Of a DNA stretch of 64,000 nucleotides, positions 36,571-45,613 are shown one piece after another. The notes below the pieces were generated by a model that saw only the letters and a list, made by a program, of their open reading frames with translations, did no database searches and had not been told where the DNA came from. How positions within the stretch are numbered: the first letter of the stretch is position 1; each line of letters starts with the position of its first letter. This stretch comes from Sphingosinicella sp942492965 (GTDB taxonomy: Bacteria > Pseudomonadota > Alphaproteobacteria > Sphingomonadales > Sphingomonadaceae): contig OW818656.1 in NCBI GenBank assembly GCA_942492965.1, forward strand, positions 2,604,001 to 2,668,000. Direction: 5' to 3'. Made by a program: the position numbers and the translations under genes.

Positions 36571-36892
36571 CATTTGGGACACATTCCCGATTCGTTCCGC
36601 AGACGTCACGGACCATGCCTTTCAGAGGAGCTGAAGCGGCGAATCGGCGGTCGTCCTTGTCAAATCTTTTATTTCATTTTCGTTGCACGCTGACACACTT
36701 GAAAGCCCGTCCGCGGCCTGCCTAATGTGCCCCCGGCCTCGCGCCAAAGGGGAGTTCGCTCCTTCCCCAAAGTGACGCAAGAGTTAAGCCACGTTCCCGC
36801 CAGCTTACCGGCGGGACGATGCTGTTTTCGTTTGTTTTTTCGTTCGGCGAGTCGCCGTTGCCTTTGTCTGAGGATGCTGGGTTTTGGGGGAT
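36571..36892 (+). promoter_or_regulatory. dnaA leader: AT-rich tract, hairpin and T-rich run
   Basis: This 322-base stretch has no gene. It holds an AT-rich tract (about 36658-36685). Further on there is a hairpin with seven-base stem TCCCGCC (36795-36801) and GGCGGGA (36810-36816), followed after a few bases by a T-rich run (36824-36840). It could act as an attenuator or terminator-like element in the dnaA 5' leader. I found no TTATCCACA-type DnaA boxes, so there is no support for the origin being here. Confidence 0.45.
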
Positions 36893-38320
36893 ATGACGGG
36901 CAAGCAGGCGGGAGAACGAGTCGTATCGGCAATGGCCGGTCGCGGTTCGGCGCAGGGCGTCTCCATGTTCCTGTCCGGCACCGATTCGGCCGAAGCGATC
37001 TGGCAGACGATTCGCGCGCACCTGCGCGCCGAGTACGGCGCTCGCACCTACGACAGCTGGCTGAAGCCCCTCGCGCTCGTCAGCGTCGACGCCGATACGG
37101 TGACGCTGGGCTCGCCGACGCACTTCACGGCAGACTGGATCCGCAATCACTTCGCCGAGCGGCTGCGCTTGCTCTGGGCTGCGCAGTCGGCGGCCATCCA
37201 GCACGTTCGCATCGTCGTCGAGAACGGTCTCAGGACCGCGTCTGCCCCCGAGCCGGAACAGCCCATACCCGCTTCAGTGCGCGAGGTGCCGGCATTCGGC
37301 GTCGCGCTGGAGTCGCGTTATACGTTCGACAGCTTCGTCGTCGGCAAGGCGAACGAGCTTGCCTACAATGCCGCGCGCACGGTCGCCGAGGGCGGGCCCA
37401 TCGATTTCAACCCGCTGTTCCTTCACGGCACCACGGGTCTCGGCAAGACGCACCTGATGCACGCCATCGGCTGGCAGATCCGAAATGCCGTGCCCGGCGC
37501 CAAGGTCGTCTACATGTCGGCCGAGAAGTTCATGGTCGAGTTCGTCTCGGCGATGCGCGACAAGGACACGCTGTCGTTCAAGCAGAAGCTGCGCACCGCC
37601 GACCTCTTGATGATCGACGACGTGCAGTTCATCGCCGGCAAGGATTCGACGCAGGAAGAATTCTTCCACACGATGAACGAGATCATCTCGGCCGGTAAGC
37701 GCCTGGTCATCACCGCCGACCGCTCGCCGCAGAACCTCGAAGGCATCGAGAACCGCATCCTGTCGCGCCTCGCATGGGGCCTCGTTGCCGACATCAACCC
37801 TGCCGACTACGAGCTTCGGCTCAGCATCCTTCTTGAAAAGATGAAGCGGCTGCCGGGCGCGAATGTGGGCGAGGACGTGATCGATTTCCTTGCGCGCAAG
37901 ATCACCTCGAACGTGCGCGAGCTCGAAGGCGCGCTCAATCGCATCGTCGCCTACTCGACGCTGGTCGGGAAGCCGATCGACCTCGATTTCGCGCGGCAGG
38001 TGCTCGCCGATGTGCTTAAGGCGCACGACCGCAAGGTCACGATCGACGAGATCCAGCGCAAGGTTGCCGATTACTACGCGATCAAGCTCAGCGATCTCCT
38101 CTCGGCGCGCCGTGCGCGCGAGGTGGCGCGGCCGCGTCAGGTGGCGATGTTCCTCGCCAAGCGCCTGACGCCGCGCTCGCTGCCCGATATCGGCCGCCGC
38201 TTCGGGGGGCGCGACCACACCACGGTGATGCACGCCGTGAAGCGCATCGAGGAACTGCGCGCCGACGACAGTGAACTCGACGCCGACATCACGCGGCTGA
38301 CGCGCATCATCGACGCTTGA
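36893..38320 (+). CDS. dnaA: Chromosomal replication initiator protein DnaA
   Basis: 475 residues. DnaA binds origin boxes and opens the duplex. Domain I has WQTIRAHLRAEYGARTYDSW. Domain III has Walker A GTTGLGKT (about 179-186), Walker B LLMIDDVQF and the sensor regions. Domain IV ends with the box-binding signature GGRDHTTVMHAVKRIE. The start is uncertain: ATG 36893 has a G-rich tract immediately before it, while TTG 36884 and ATG 36965 are alternatives. The last would still keep domain I. Confidence 0.96.
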   Translation: MTGKQAGERVVSAMAGRGSAQGVSMFLSGTDSAEAIWQTIRAHLRAEYGARTYDSWLKPLALVSVDADTVTLGSPTHFTADWIRNHFAERLRLLWAAQSAAIQHVRIVVENGLRTASAPEPEQPIPASVREVPAFGVALESRYTFDSFVVGKANELAYNAARTVAEGGPIDFNPLFLHGTTGLGKTHLMHAIGWQIRNAVPGAKVVYMSAEKFMVEFVSAMRDKDTLSFKQKLRTADLLMIDDVQFIAGKDSTQEEFFHTMNEIISAGKRLVITADRSPQNLEGIENRILSRLAWGLVADINPADYELRLSILLEKMKRLPGANVGEDVIDFLARKITSNVRELEGALNRIVAYSTLVGKPIDLDFARQVLADVLKAHDRKVTIDEIQRKVADYYAIKLSDLLSARRAREVARPRQVAMFLAKRLTPRSLPDIGRRFGGRDHTTVMHAVKRIEELRADDSELDADITRLTRIIDA

Positions 38321-38332
38321 ATTCGCATTTAG

Positions 38333-38419
38333 CCCCTCCCTGCAAGGGAGGGGTTGGGGAGGGTGCCCGGTCGCGGGTGCCGTCGACCCCCACCCGGCCT
38401 CCCCCTGTCCAGGGGGAGG
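38333..38419. repeat. Paired C/G-rich hairpins between dnaA and the SIMPL gene
   Basis: Hairpin 1 pairs CCCCTCCC (38333-38340) with GGGAGGGG (38346-38353). Hairpin 2 pairs CCTCCCCCTG (38398-38407) with CAGGGGGAGG (38410-38419). The connector also has complementary GGGTG and CACCC. Placed between two convergent genes, it may stop transcription from both sides, although it has no long U-run. It is of the same type as the elements at 10075 and 50313. Confidence 0.65.
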
Positions 38420-38429
38420 GGGGCGTGCC

Positions 38430-39149
38430 TCAATCCTTCAGATAGAACTCCACCGTCGTCACCACGCGCACCTTCTGCTCGGGCGAGGCGTCGGCCGGGC
38501 CGCCCGAGTCGCCGTCGCGCGACTGGATCGAGAAATAGCCCTGGCTTGCCGAGCGGATGCTGCCGACGCTCGCGCCTGAATCCTTGGCGAATTGTTCCGC
38601 GCCCTTGCGCGCATCCTTGGTGGCTTCCGCGATCATCGCGGGTTTCACGTCGTTGAGCTTCGTGAAGCTGTAGGCGATTGAAGGTCCGCCATCTTCGAGC
38701 GCGACACCGCGCGCGAGCAGAGCGGCCTGCCCGGCGTGCGCGGCCTTGGCTTCCGCGATCTTCGTGGTGCGCAGGCGGAACTGCTGGCGCACCTGGATCT
38801 GGTCGACGCCGTTGTTGTTCCACTGGTTTACGCTGATACCCGCCGGCTGGATGTCCGTGCCGCTGAAACCGTGCTCACCGAGATAGGCGCGGATCACCTC
38901 CGCATCGCGCGCGGCATCGGCCTGCACGGCGGCGAAATCATTGCCGGTCGAAAGCGTGCGGATCGTCCACGTCGCGAGGTCGGCGTTTACGTCGCGTTCG
39001 GCGAGCCCCCGCATCATCACGGCGCGGTCGGCAAGGCGCGCGCGCTTCAGCCCGTCGCCCAGCAGATAGCCGCCGAGAATGACGCCGATCGCCAGAACGG
39101 CGGCGGCTATGATGAGTGATGAGTTGCGGTTGGTCGTGTCAGCGGCCAT
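38430..39149 (-). CDS. SIMPL-domain (DUF541) exported protein
   Basis: 239 residues. One N-terminal hydrophobic segment (SSLIIAAAVLAIGVILGGYLLG) acts as a signal anchor. The rest is a SIMPL domain: MMRGLAERDVNADLATWTI, a helix, then QVRQQFRLRTTKIAEA and a C-terminal AEQFAKDSGASVGSIRSASQG. These proteins assemble into oligomers in the envelope; their function is poorly known. I preferred ATG 39149 to 39161 because GGGG lies six bases upstream. It is divergent from the thioesterase gene. Confidence 0.85.
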   Translation of the reverse strand: MAADTTNRNSSLIIAAAVLAIGVILGGYLLGDGLKRARLADRAVMMRGLAERDVNADLATWTIRTLSTGNDFAAVQADAARDAEVIRAYLGEHGFSGTDIQPAGISVNQWNNNGVDQIQVRQQFRLRTTKIAEAKAAHAGQAALLARGVALEDGGPSIAYSFTKLNDVKPAMIAEATKDARKGAEQFAKDSGASVGSIRSASQGYFSIQSRDGDSGGPADASPEQKVRVVTTVEFYLKD

Positions 39150-39227
39150 TGTGTGCCCCATAAAGCGGTTTCGGCGCATCCTATCGCGCTTTGCCGCTGC
39201 ACAACAGCTGAACGAAGAAAGGGCTCC

Positions 39228-39680
39228 ATGCCGCGCGCCGATTTCCGGTTCTCGTTCCCCAAGCGCGTCCGCTACGCGGAATGCGATCCGCAGGGTATCG
39301 TCTTCAACTCCCGCTATCTCGAATATCTCGATATCGGCATCACCGAATACTGGCGTGCGGTGGGCATCTATGCGTTGTCGCCAACGGGGATGGGGCCAGA
39401 TTTCCACGTCGCGCGCAATGTCGTGGAATACAAGAAGCCGGTGCTGCTCGATGAAATGATCGACATCTGCCTGCGCTGCCGCCGCATCGGCAGCAGCTCC
39501 ATGATGATGGATTTCGAGATTCACGGCGCGGGTGCGGACGATCTGCGCGCAGTCGGCGAGCAGGTGGCCGTGAACGTCGCGGAATCGCGCGGTGCGCCCG
39601 CGCCGGTGCCGGACTGGGTGGTCCGCTGTTTCGAAGACTATGAAGGGCGCCCACTCAGGGCGGAAAAGGCTGCGGCATGA
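39228..39680 (+). CDS. Acyl-CoA thioesterase, 4HBT hotdog family
   Basis: 150 residues. The hotdog signature RVRYAECDPQGIVFNSRYLEYLD carries the catalytic aspartate, as in 4-hydroxybenzoyl-CoA thioesterase and YbgC. It most likely hydrolyses short-chain or aromatic acyl-CoAs. I chose ATG 39228 because the conserved strand follows at once. The stop overlaps the gloA start (ATGA), so they are probably cotranscribed. Confidence 0.88.
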   Translation: MPRADFRFSFPKRVRYAECDPQGIVFNSRYLEYLDIGITEYWRAVGIYALSPTGMGPDFHVARNVVEYKKPVLLDEMIDICLRCRRIGSSSMMMDFEIHGAGADDLRAVGEQVAVNVAESRGAPAPVPDWVVRCFEDYEGRPLRAEKAAA

Positions 39681-40093
39681 AATATCTCCACACTATGGTG
39701 CGCGTCAGCGATCTCGAAGCGAGCCTCGCATTCTACACGCTTCTCGGACTGCGCGAGATTCGACGCTACGACCACGAGGCGGGCCGCTTCACGCTGATCT
39801 TCCTCGCCGCGCCGGGCGACGAGGAGGCGCAGGTCGAGCTGACCTTCAACTGGGACCCGGAAGTCTACACCGGCGGTCGCAACTTCGGACACCTCGCCTA
39901 TGAGGTTGATGATATCTACGCGGACTGCCAGCGCATGATGGACGGAGGCATCACCATCAACCGCCCGCCGCGCGACGGCCGCATGGCGTTCGTGCGTTCG
40001 CCGGACGGTATCTCGGTCGAGCTGCTGCAGAAGGGCGAGGCGAAGGCGCCTGCCGAGCCGTGGGCTTCGATGCCGAACACGGGCGTCTGGTAG
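39677..40093 (+). CDS. gloA: Lactoylglutathione lyase (glyoxalase I)
   Basis: 138 residues. Glyoxalase I isomerises the methylglyoxal-glutathione hemithioacetal to S-lactoylglutathione. The first beta-alpha-beta unit, LHTMVRVSDLEASLAFYTLLG, has the first metal-ligand His. VELTFNWDP, GHLAYEVDDIY and SPDGISVELLQ complete the four-ligand pattern. It overlaps the thioesterase gene and lies five bases before gloB, so the detoxification pair is together. Confidence 0.93.
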   Translation: MKYLHTMVRVSDLEASLAFYTLLGLREIRRYDHEAGRFTLIFLAAPGDEEAQVELTFNWDPEVYTGGRNFGHLAYEVDDIYADCQRMMDGGITINRPPRDGRMAFVRSPDGISVELLQKGEAKAPAEPWASMPNTGVW

Positions 40094-40098
40094 GCGCC

Positions 40099-40818
40099 AT
40101 GCTGGAAGTCATTCGCATCCCGGTGCTTTCCGACAACTACGTCTGGCTCGCGCACGATGCCGCAAGCGGCGAGACGGCGGTGATCGATCCTGCAGTCGCT
40201 GAGCCGGTACTCGCAGAAGCGGCATCGCGCGGCTGGCGGATCACGCAGATCCTGAACACGCACTGGCACCCGGATCATGTCGGCGGCAATGCGGAGATCA
40301 AGGCCGCCACTGGCTGCACCGTCACCGGCCCCGCAGACGAGGCGGCGAAGATCACCGGCATCGACCGCGCTGTCAGCGAAGGCGACACGGTGGCGATCGG
40401 CAAGGCAGAGGGCCGCGTTATCGACGTGCCCGGCCACACGGCGGGGCATATCGCCTACAGCTTCGACGGCGCGCTGTTCTGCGGCGACACGCTGTTCGCG
40501 ATGGGCTGCGGGCGGCTGTTCGAAGGCACGGCCGCGCAGATGTTCGACAGCCTCGGCAAGCTGATGGCGCTGCCCGACGCGACGCGCGTTTACTGCGCGC
40601 ACGAATACACCGAAGCGAACGGGCGTTTCGCGATCACCGCCGAGCCGGAGAACGCGGCACTTGCCGCGCGTCAGGCGGAGGTCGTTGCGATGCGCGCACG
40701 CGGGGAGCCGACCGTGCCCTCCACGATCGGCCTTGAACGCGCGACGAATCCGTTCACCCGCGCGGCTGACGTGGACGCGCTTGCGGCGCGGCGCACGGCG
40801 AAGGACAATTTCCGATAG
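40099..40818 (+). CDS. gloB: Hydroxyacylglutathione hydrolase (glyoxalase II)
   Basis: 239 residues, a metallo-beta-lactamase fold enzyme that hydrolyses S-lactoylglutathione to lactate and glutathione. The metal motif TLNTHWHPDHVGGN appears as NTHWHPDHVGG; further ligands are in DVPGHTAGHIAY and YCAHEYTEAN. The C-terminal glutathione-binding NPFTR is present. I chose ATG 40099, after which the conserved IPVLSDNYVWLA begins. Eleven bases separate it from the ggt gene. Confidence 0.94.
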   Translation: MLEVIRIPVLSDNYVWLAHDAASGETAVIDPAVAEPVLAEAASRGWRITQILNTHWHPDHVGGNAEIKAATGCTVTGPADEAAKITGIDRAVSEGDTVAIGKAEGRVIDVPGHTAGHIAYSFDGALFCGDTLFAMGCGRLFEGTAAQMFDSLGKLMALPDATRVYCAHEYTEANGRFAITAEPENAALAARQAEVVAMRARGEPTVPSTIGLERATNPFTRAADVDALAARRTAKDNFR

Positions 40819-40829
40819 GGGACAGGGCC

Positions 40830-42626
40830 ATGAAGCGGTTTGCGGGACTTGCGATGGGTGCTCTCATGCTGTCCACGGCCGGCCTTGCCGCCGAGCCTGT
40901 GAAGGATCAGGGTGATCGCTATTCGGGCGCCCCGCATGCCACGCGCTCCGCCGTGCTCGGCCTGAACGGCATGGCCGCGACCAGCCAGCCGCTGGCGACG
41001 CAGATCGCGCTCGACGTTCTGAAGCAGGGCGGCAGCGCCGTCGATGCGGCGATTGCGGCGAACGCCGCGCTCGGCCTGATGGAGCCGACCGGGAATGGCA
41101 TCGGGGGCGATCTGTTCGCGATTATCTGGGATCCGAAGACGGAGAAGCTGCACGGCCTCAACGCCTCGGGCCGCGCGCCTGCGGGGCAGAATCTTGCGCA
41201 GCTCAAGGCCCGCATCGCGAAGGCGCCGCGCGCCGCGCAGGACCGGGACGGCACGGTGCCGGATTGGGGGGCGCTCTCGGTGACGATTCCGGGTGCGGTC
41301 GACGGCTGGTTCGAAATGCACGGCAAGTTCGGCAAGCTGCCCATGCAGCGCGTGCTCGCCCCCGCCATCCGCTATGCGCAGCAGGGCTTCCCGGTCAGCG
41401 AGCTCATTGCCGACGGTTGGAGAAACGGCACGGCGAACTTCGAGACGCTGGCGAAGGCGGGTGTCATCGAGGAAATCGAGAACATGCGTCGGGTCTACAT
41501 GCCCGGCGGCGCAGCGCCGAAGGAAGGCGAGGTCTTCAAAAATCCAGATCTCGCGCTGACGCTGATCGAGATCGCCGAAGGTGGCCGCGACGCCTTCTAC
41601 AAGGGCAGCCTCGCGCAGGCGATGGACCAGTATTTCCGCCGCATCGGCGCGCCGCACCGGCTCAGCGATTTCGCGGCGCATAAATCCGAATGGGTCGATC
41701 CCGTCTCGGTCAATTATCGCGGCTACGACGTGTGGGAACTGCCGCCCAGCGGGCAGGGCGTCGCCGCGCTGCAGATGCTGAACATCCTCGAAGGTTACGA
41801 CCTGGAGGCGATGGGCCGCGCCTCCCCGGATTTCTGGCACGTGTTCGTCGAGGCGAAGAAGCGCGCCTTCGCCGACCGTGCGCGCTTCTATGCGGACCCC
41901 GCGTTCGCCAAGATTCCCCTTGCGCAGCTTCTTTCGAAGGACCGCGCCGCAAGGCAGCGCGCGACGATCGACCTGGCGATCGCGTCGAAAACGGATATGC
42001 CCGGCCTCGCCATCGAAGGCGCGGGCAAGGACACGATCTATCTGACGGTCGCGGACAAGGACGGCATGATGGTCAGCCTCATCCAGTCCAACTATCGCGG
42101 CATGGGCTCCGGGCTTGTGCCGGACGATGGGAACGGCCGCACGCTCGGCTTCATGTTCCAGGACCGCGGCGCGCAGTTCAATCTCGATGCGAAGCACGCG
42201 AATGCCTACGCGCCCGGCAAGCGGCCGTTCCACACCATCATCCCGGCGTTCCTAACGAAGGGCGGCAAGCCGCTGATGAGCTTCGGCTTGATGGGCGGCG
42301 CGATGCAGCCGCAGGGTCACGCGCAGATCGTGGTGAACATGGTCGATTTCGGCATGGGCGTGCAGGCGGCGGGGGACGCGGCGCGCTTCCACCACGACGG
42401 CTCCACCGATCCCGAAGGCGGCGCGCCGATGACGGACGGCGGCGTTCTCGAGATCGAATCGGGCGTGCCGCAGGCGGTCGCCGAGGCGCTGCGCGCGCGC
42501 GGTCACATGGTGCGTTACACGACAGGGCCCTTCGGCGGCTATCAGGCGATCTGGCGCGATGCCGACACCGGCGTCTACCGGGGCGCCTCTGAAATGCGCA
42601 AGGACGGGCAGGCGGCGGGCTACTAA
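40830..42626 (+). CDS. ggt: Gamma-glutamyltransferase
   Basis: 598 residues with a signal peptide (ALMLSTAGLAA), so periplasmic. GGT is made as a precursor that cuts itself before a threonine, which becomes the nucleophile. The likely residue is T402 in GAGKDTIYLTVADKDG. The large-subunit motif GGNGIGGDLFA appears as GNGIGGDLFAI, and GLMGGAMQPQGHAQI is in the small subunit. The YLTV sequence replaces the more usual THFSV after the nucleophile. Following gloA and gloB, it suggests a glutathione-related operon. Confidence 0.92.
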   Translation: MKRFAGLAMGALMLSTAGLAAEPVKDQGDRYSGAPHATRSAVLGLNGMAATSQPLATQIALDVLKQGGSAVDAAIAANAALGLMEPTGNGIGGDLFAIIWDPKTEKLHGLNASGRAPAGQNLAQLKARIAKAPRAAQDRDGTVPDWGALSVTIPGAVDGWFEMHGKFGKLPMQRVLAPAIRYAQQGFPVSELIADGWRNGTANFETLAKAGVIEEIENMRRVYMPGGAAPKEGEVFKNPDLALTLIEIAEGGRDAFYKGSLAQAMDQYFRRIGAPHRLSDFAAHKSEWVDPVSVNYRGYDVWELPPSGQGVAALQMLNILEGYDLEAMGRASPDFWHVFVEAKKRAFADRARFYADPAFAKIPLAQLLSKDRAARQRATIDLAIASKTDMPGLAIEGAGKDTIYLTVADKDGMMVSLIQSNYRGMGSGLVPDDGNGRTLGFMFQDRGAQFNLDAKHANAYAPGKRPFHTIIPAFLTKGGKPLMSFGLMGGAMQPQGHAQIVVNMVDFGMGVQAAGDAARFHHDGSTDPEGGAPMTDGGVLEIESGVPQAVAEALRARGHMVRYTTGPFGGYQAIWRDADTGVYRGASEMRKDGQAAGY

Positions 42627-42682
42627 ATCCCTTCGCGCTCTGCTAAATTCGCGGTCTGCGGGGATCACTGGAGATCGAACAC

Positions 42683-43069
42683 ATGCGAAATCTGTTTCTG
42701 CTTTCCGCGATCGCCCTTGCCGGGTGCGCCGCGAACGATGGCCCCGCGCGTCAGGAAGCGCTTGCCGCCGTTCCCGGCAAGGCCGTCGGCGAACCCGTGA
42801 CCTGCATCCAGTTGCGCGACGTCGACCGCGTCGAAGCCGTGAACGACTATGTCGCCTTCTTCCACATGCGCGGCAGCCGCGTGTACCGGATGGACTTCCC
42901 GCAAAGCTGCCGGGGCCTGAAGCACGACGCGTTCAAGCACAGCTCATCGATCGCGCAATATTGCCGCGGAGACATCATCACGACGTTCGACACGACGACG
43001 AAGATGACGACGGGAAGCTGCGGCCTGTCCTCGTTTACGCCGTGGGAACTGCCGCCGAAGGGCGAGTAG
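42683..43069 (+). CDS. Small lipoprotein, DUF6491-like
   Basis: 128 residues. The lipobox is LAGC (cysteine at 15). The mature domain has an ND, a GSRVYRMDFP turn, SCRGL, then HSSSIAQYCRGDIITTFD and TGSCGL, with several cysteines likely to form disulfides. The pattern parallels the secreted protein at 20100-20498 and fits my recollection of DUF6491 proteins. Function unknown. It is convergent with the TPR gene, with two bases between. Confidence 0.72.
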   Translation: MRNLFLLSAIALAGCAANDGPARQEALAAVPGKAVGEPVTCIQLRDVDRVEAVNDYVAFFHMRGSRVYRMDFPQSCRGLKHDAFKHSSSIAQYCRGDIITTFDTTTKMTTGSCGLSSFTPWELPPKGE

Positions 43070-43071
43070 GG

Positions 43072-43827
43072 CTACTCGGGGTTCCTGAGCAGCGCGGTGT
43101 CGGCGGCCTTGCCGGCAGGCGTGTCTGGCCCGGCCCTAACGGCAGCGTTCCAGAGCGCGCGCGCCTTCGCATAGTCGCCGTCCATCGCCGCCATGTTGCC
43201 GGCTTCCACCTGTACGTCCGGGTCGCTGGGTGCGAGCCTCAGCGCATTCGCAAGCGCCGGGCGTGCGTCGGCCAGTCGCTCCTCACGCCGTGCAAGCACG
43301 CCGAGCAGCAGCCAGCCTGCCGCGTCGTCGGGCGCGAGCGTGACCGCCTGTTCAAGATCGGCGCGCGCGCCGGTGCTGTTGCCCTGCGCCTCGCGGGCGC
43401 GGGCGCGGTCGATCAGCAGTTCGCCCTTCGGCTTGCCGCCCTGCCGCGCGGCGACGACAAGCGCGTTGCTGAGCACCACCTCGGCGCGCGCATATTGCTC
43501 CGCGAGCAGCAGCGCGTTGCCCGCCTGCCCGTAAAGCTCCGCAGCGGACGCGTCGCCCTTCGCTTCGGCGATGCGTGCCGCATCCTCGAACGCGCGCGCC
43601 GCTTCGGCGGGCTTGTTCGCGCCCATGTAGGAAAGGCCGAGGCAGTGCCGCGCCGGCACGCCGCCGTTTGCGTTCAGCCAGCGCGTCGCTGCGTCGATCG
43701 CGCCCGGCACGCCCTCGTTCGCGGCGCGCACGCAGTCCGCATAGAGCGCGCGATCGCTGGCGGGCGCGGCGGGGCCGGGGAGCGGCGCGACCACCTGCAT
43801 CAGCATCAGGGCGGCAAGCATCGGCAT
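43072..43827 (-). CDS. TPR-repeat protein
   Basis: 251 residues. A hydrophobic N-terminus (MPMLAALMLMQVVAPLPG) may be a signal peptide. The rest is Ala-rich helical and contains tetratricopeptide-like units, clearest at LEQAVTLAPDDAAGWLLLG, LANALRLAPSDPDVQVEAG and LWNAAVRAGP. A cysteine pair lies in the first helices. It would be a protein-interaction scaffold, probably periplasmic. It is the last gene of a four-gene minus-strand run; its ATG abuts the stop of the hydrolase gene. Confidence 0.83.
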   Translation of the reverse strand: MPMLAALMLMQVVAPLPGPAAPASDRALYADCVRAANEGVPGAIDAATRWLNANGGVPARHCLGLSYMGANKPAEAARAFEDAARIAEAKGDASAAELYGQAGNALLLAEQYARAEVVLSNALVVAARQGGKPKGELLIDRARAREAQGNSTGARADLEQAVTLAPDDAAGWLLLGVLARREERLADARPALANALRLAPSDPDVQVEAGNMAAMDGDYAKARALWNAAVRAGPDTPAGKAADTALLRNPE

Positions 43828-44550
43828 CTACAGATCCTCGATCACGCGCAGCATCAGGGTGATGTCCTGCGGCCGCGACAGGCGGTGGTCGCCGTCCTTC
43901 ACCAGCAGCGTCTGTACGTCGGCTGAACCGAGCGCCTCGGCGAGCCGGAGCGAGACGGACCACGGCACGTCCGGGTCGGTCTGCCCATGCAGCAAGCGCA
44001 CGGGACAGGCGAGCGGGATCGGGGCGGTGAGCAGCCGGCTTGCTTCACCCGAGCGCCAGAAGGCGGCGGTCGTAAGGTAGGGTTCTTCCGAATAGGCGGA
44101 CGGCTCCGCAAGGTCTTCGCCGCGCGCGAAGGCGGCTTTCTGGGCCTCGGTGAAGCCCCAGTCGGTAAAATCCGGCGCGGCGGCGATGCCGACGAGCGCC
44201 GAGACACGCTCAGGGATGGCAAGCGCGACGAGCAGCATCAGCCAGCCCCCCATCGATGAGCCGATCAGCACCAGCGGGCCCTCTGGCGCGGCCGTCGCGA
44301 TCACGTCCAGCACATCGTCGTGCCAGCGCGTCAGCGTACCGTCCTTGAAGGCGCCGCCGCTCGCGCCGCAGCCCGAATAGTCGAGCCGCAGGCAGGCGCG
44401 GGCGCTTTGGGCGCACCAGGCATCCACCGCGAGCGCCTTGCTGCCTTCCATGTCGGACATGTAGCCGGGCAGGAACACGAATGTCGGGCCGGTTCCCGTG
44501 CGGTGCGCATAGGCAAGCGGAATGCCGCCGCGCGACGTGATCGTGGGCAT
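43828..44550 (-). CDS. Alpha/beta-fold hydrolase
   Basis: 240 residues. The nucleophile elbow GSSMGGW (serine at the centre) follows LVLIGS. An oxyanion-hole strand FVFLPGYMSDM, an aspartate near HGQTDPDVPW, and the final histidine in KDGDHRLSRP complete a Ser-Asp-His triad. It resembles small peptidase/esterase-type hydrolases. The substrate is unknown. ATG 44550 is preceded by AGGAG. It lies 13 bases after the M48 gene, suggesting cotranscription. Confidence 0.88.
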   Translation of the reverse strand: MPTITSRGGIPLAYAHRTGTGPTFVFLPGYMSDMEGSKALAVDAWCAQSARACLRLDYSGCGASGGAFKDGTLTRWHDDVLDVIATAAPEGPLVLIGSSMGGWLMLLVALAIPERVSALVGIAAAPDFTDWGFTEAQKAAFARGEDLAEPSAYSEEPYLTTAAFWRSGEASRLLTAPIPLACPVRLLHGQTDPDVPWSVSLRLAEALGSADVQTLLVKDGDHRLSRPQDITLMLRVIEDL

Positions 44551-44563
44551 GGAACTCCTGTCG

Positions 44564-45607
44564 TCAGTCTTGCCGGTCGGGGTCGTTATGGCAGATATCG
44601 ACGAGCGCGTCCCATTCGTCGCGGGAGAGTGCGGGGGTGTAGGCCTCGCCTTTCGCAGCGCCCTTGCGGAAAGCAGCGGCGCGCCCCTTCGAAATCGGAT
44701 GCGAGGAGAGGTAGACGAGCATGTCCGCGCCGCCGATCGTATCCTCGGCCTTCGCCAGCCGCTCAAAGAAGCCTGCCGTCGGCGCAGGTGAGATGCGCGC
44801 GCGGTTCATCATCGCGATCGCTTCGGCGTCGGCGTCGCCCTCAGCACCGCGGCTGTAGCTGAGCGAGAGCAGGCCGTGGACGTTGCCGGCGACATCGCCG
44901 CCGAGTGTCGTCAGCACGAGGCCGAGCCCAAGCTCGCGCACCATCGCTTCGGCGACATCGCGGTGCTCGATGTGCGCGATCTCGTGCGCGAGCACGCCCG
45001 AGAATTCCTCGGGGCTCTTTGCCTCTTTCAGCAGCTCGTTGAAGATCACGATATTGCCGCCCGGAAGCGCGGCGGCGTTGACGATGGGCAGATCGACGAC
45101 GCGGACGTTGAGGCCCTTCACATCGGGCGCGAGCCGCCGGGTGAGCGCATCGAGCGCCGCTTGCCCTCCCGGCCCGGCGCAGAACTTGCCGCCGAAATCG
45201 CCGACCATCGCATCGCCGTAGCTCTTCATCACGCGGTCGGGCACCAGCGGGGCCAGCCAGTGCGGAAGCTGGTAGACCGCGAACAGCACCGCCGCCGATA
45301 CGGCAAGCCCGATGGCGCTCGCGCGCCACAGGCCGATGCGGTCGATCCAGCCGCCGTAGTGTGCGGCGTTCGGAAGCAGCGCGGCGATCTCGTCGGCAAC
45401 AGGTTCGGGAACGCCGAGCCGCCAGCCGAGCACGTCTTTCCGTCCGTAGACGCGCTCTTCGGGGCGGCTTTCGATGAAGACGAGATCGGCGGGGGCGACG
45501 CGCGTGTCGCCATCCTCCCCCGCGATCTCCAGCGTTCCGTCGCGGGCGCCGAGCGTAACGCTCCGGCGCAGCGCGGATTCGCCATCATACAACCAAGCGT
45601 TCGTCAT
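44564..45607 (-). CDS. M48-family metalloprotease with N-terminal membrane anchor
   Basis: 347 residues. The N-terminal region of about 90 residues is beta-rich. A single membrane segment (ASAIGLAVSAAVLFAVYQL) follows, then a protease domain with zinc motif HEIAHIEHRD and a downstream EGDADAEAIAMM ligand region. The topology suggests a periplasmic protease of the BepA/Oma1-like M48C group, distinct from HtpX. It lies six bases after the yjgN-like gene, a pairing I recall in other proteobacteria. The substrate is unknown. Confidence 0.88.
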   Translation of the reverse strand: MTNAWLYDGESALRRSVTLGARDGTLEIAGEDGDTRVAPADLVFIESRPEERVYGRKDVLGWRLGVPEPVADEIAALLPNAAHYGGWIDRIGLWRASAIGLAVSAAVLFAVYQLPHWLAPLVPDRVMKSYGDAMVGDFGGKFCAGPGGQAALDALTRRLAPDVKGLNVRVVDLPIVNAAALPGGNIVIFNELLKEAKSPEEFSGVLAHEIAHIEHRDVAEAMVRELGLGLVLTTLGGDVAGNVHGLLSLSYSRGAEGDADAEAIAMMNRARISPAPTAGFFERLAKAEDTIGGADMLVYLSSHPISKGRAAAFRKGAAKGEAYTPALSRDEWDALVDICHNDPDRQD

Positions 45608-45613
45608 CCGGCG

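Noticed and set aside
36571..36892. Replication origin next to dnaA
   Set aside because: No cluster of DnaA boxes or clear unwinding element was found; adjacency to dnaA alone is weak evidence in alphaproteobacteria.
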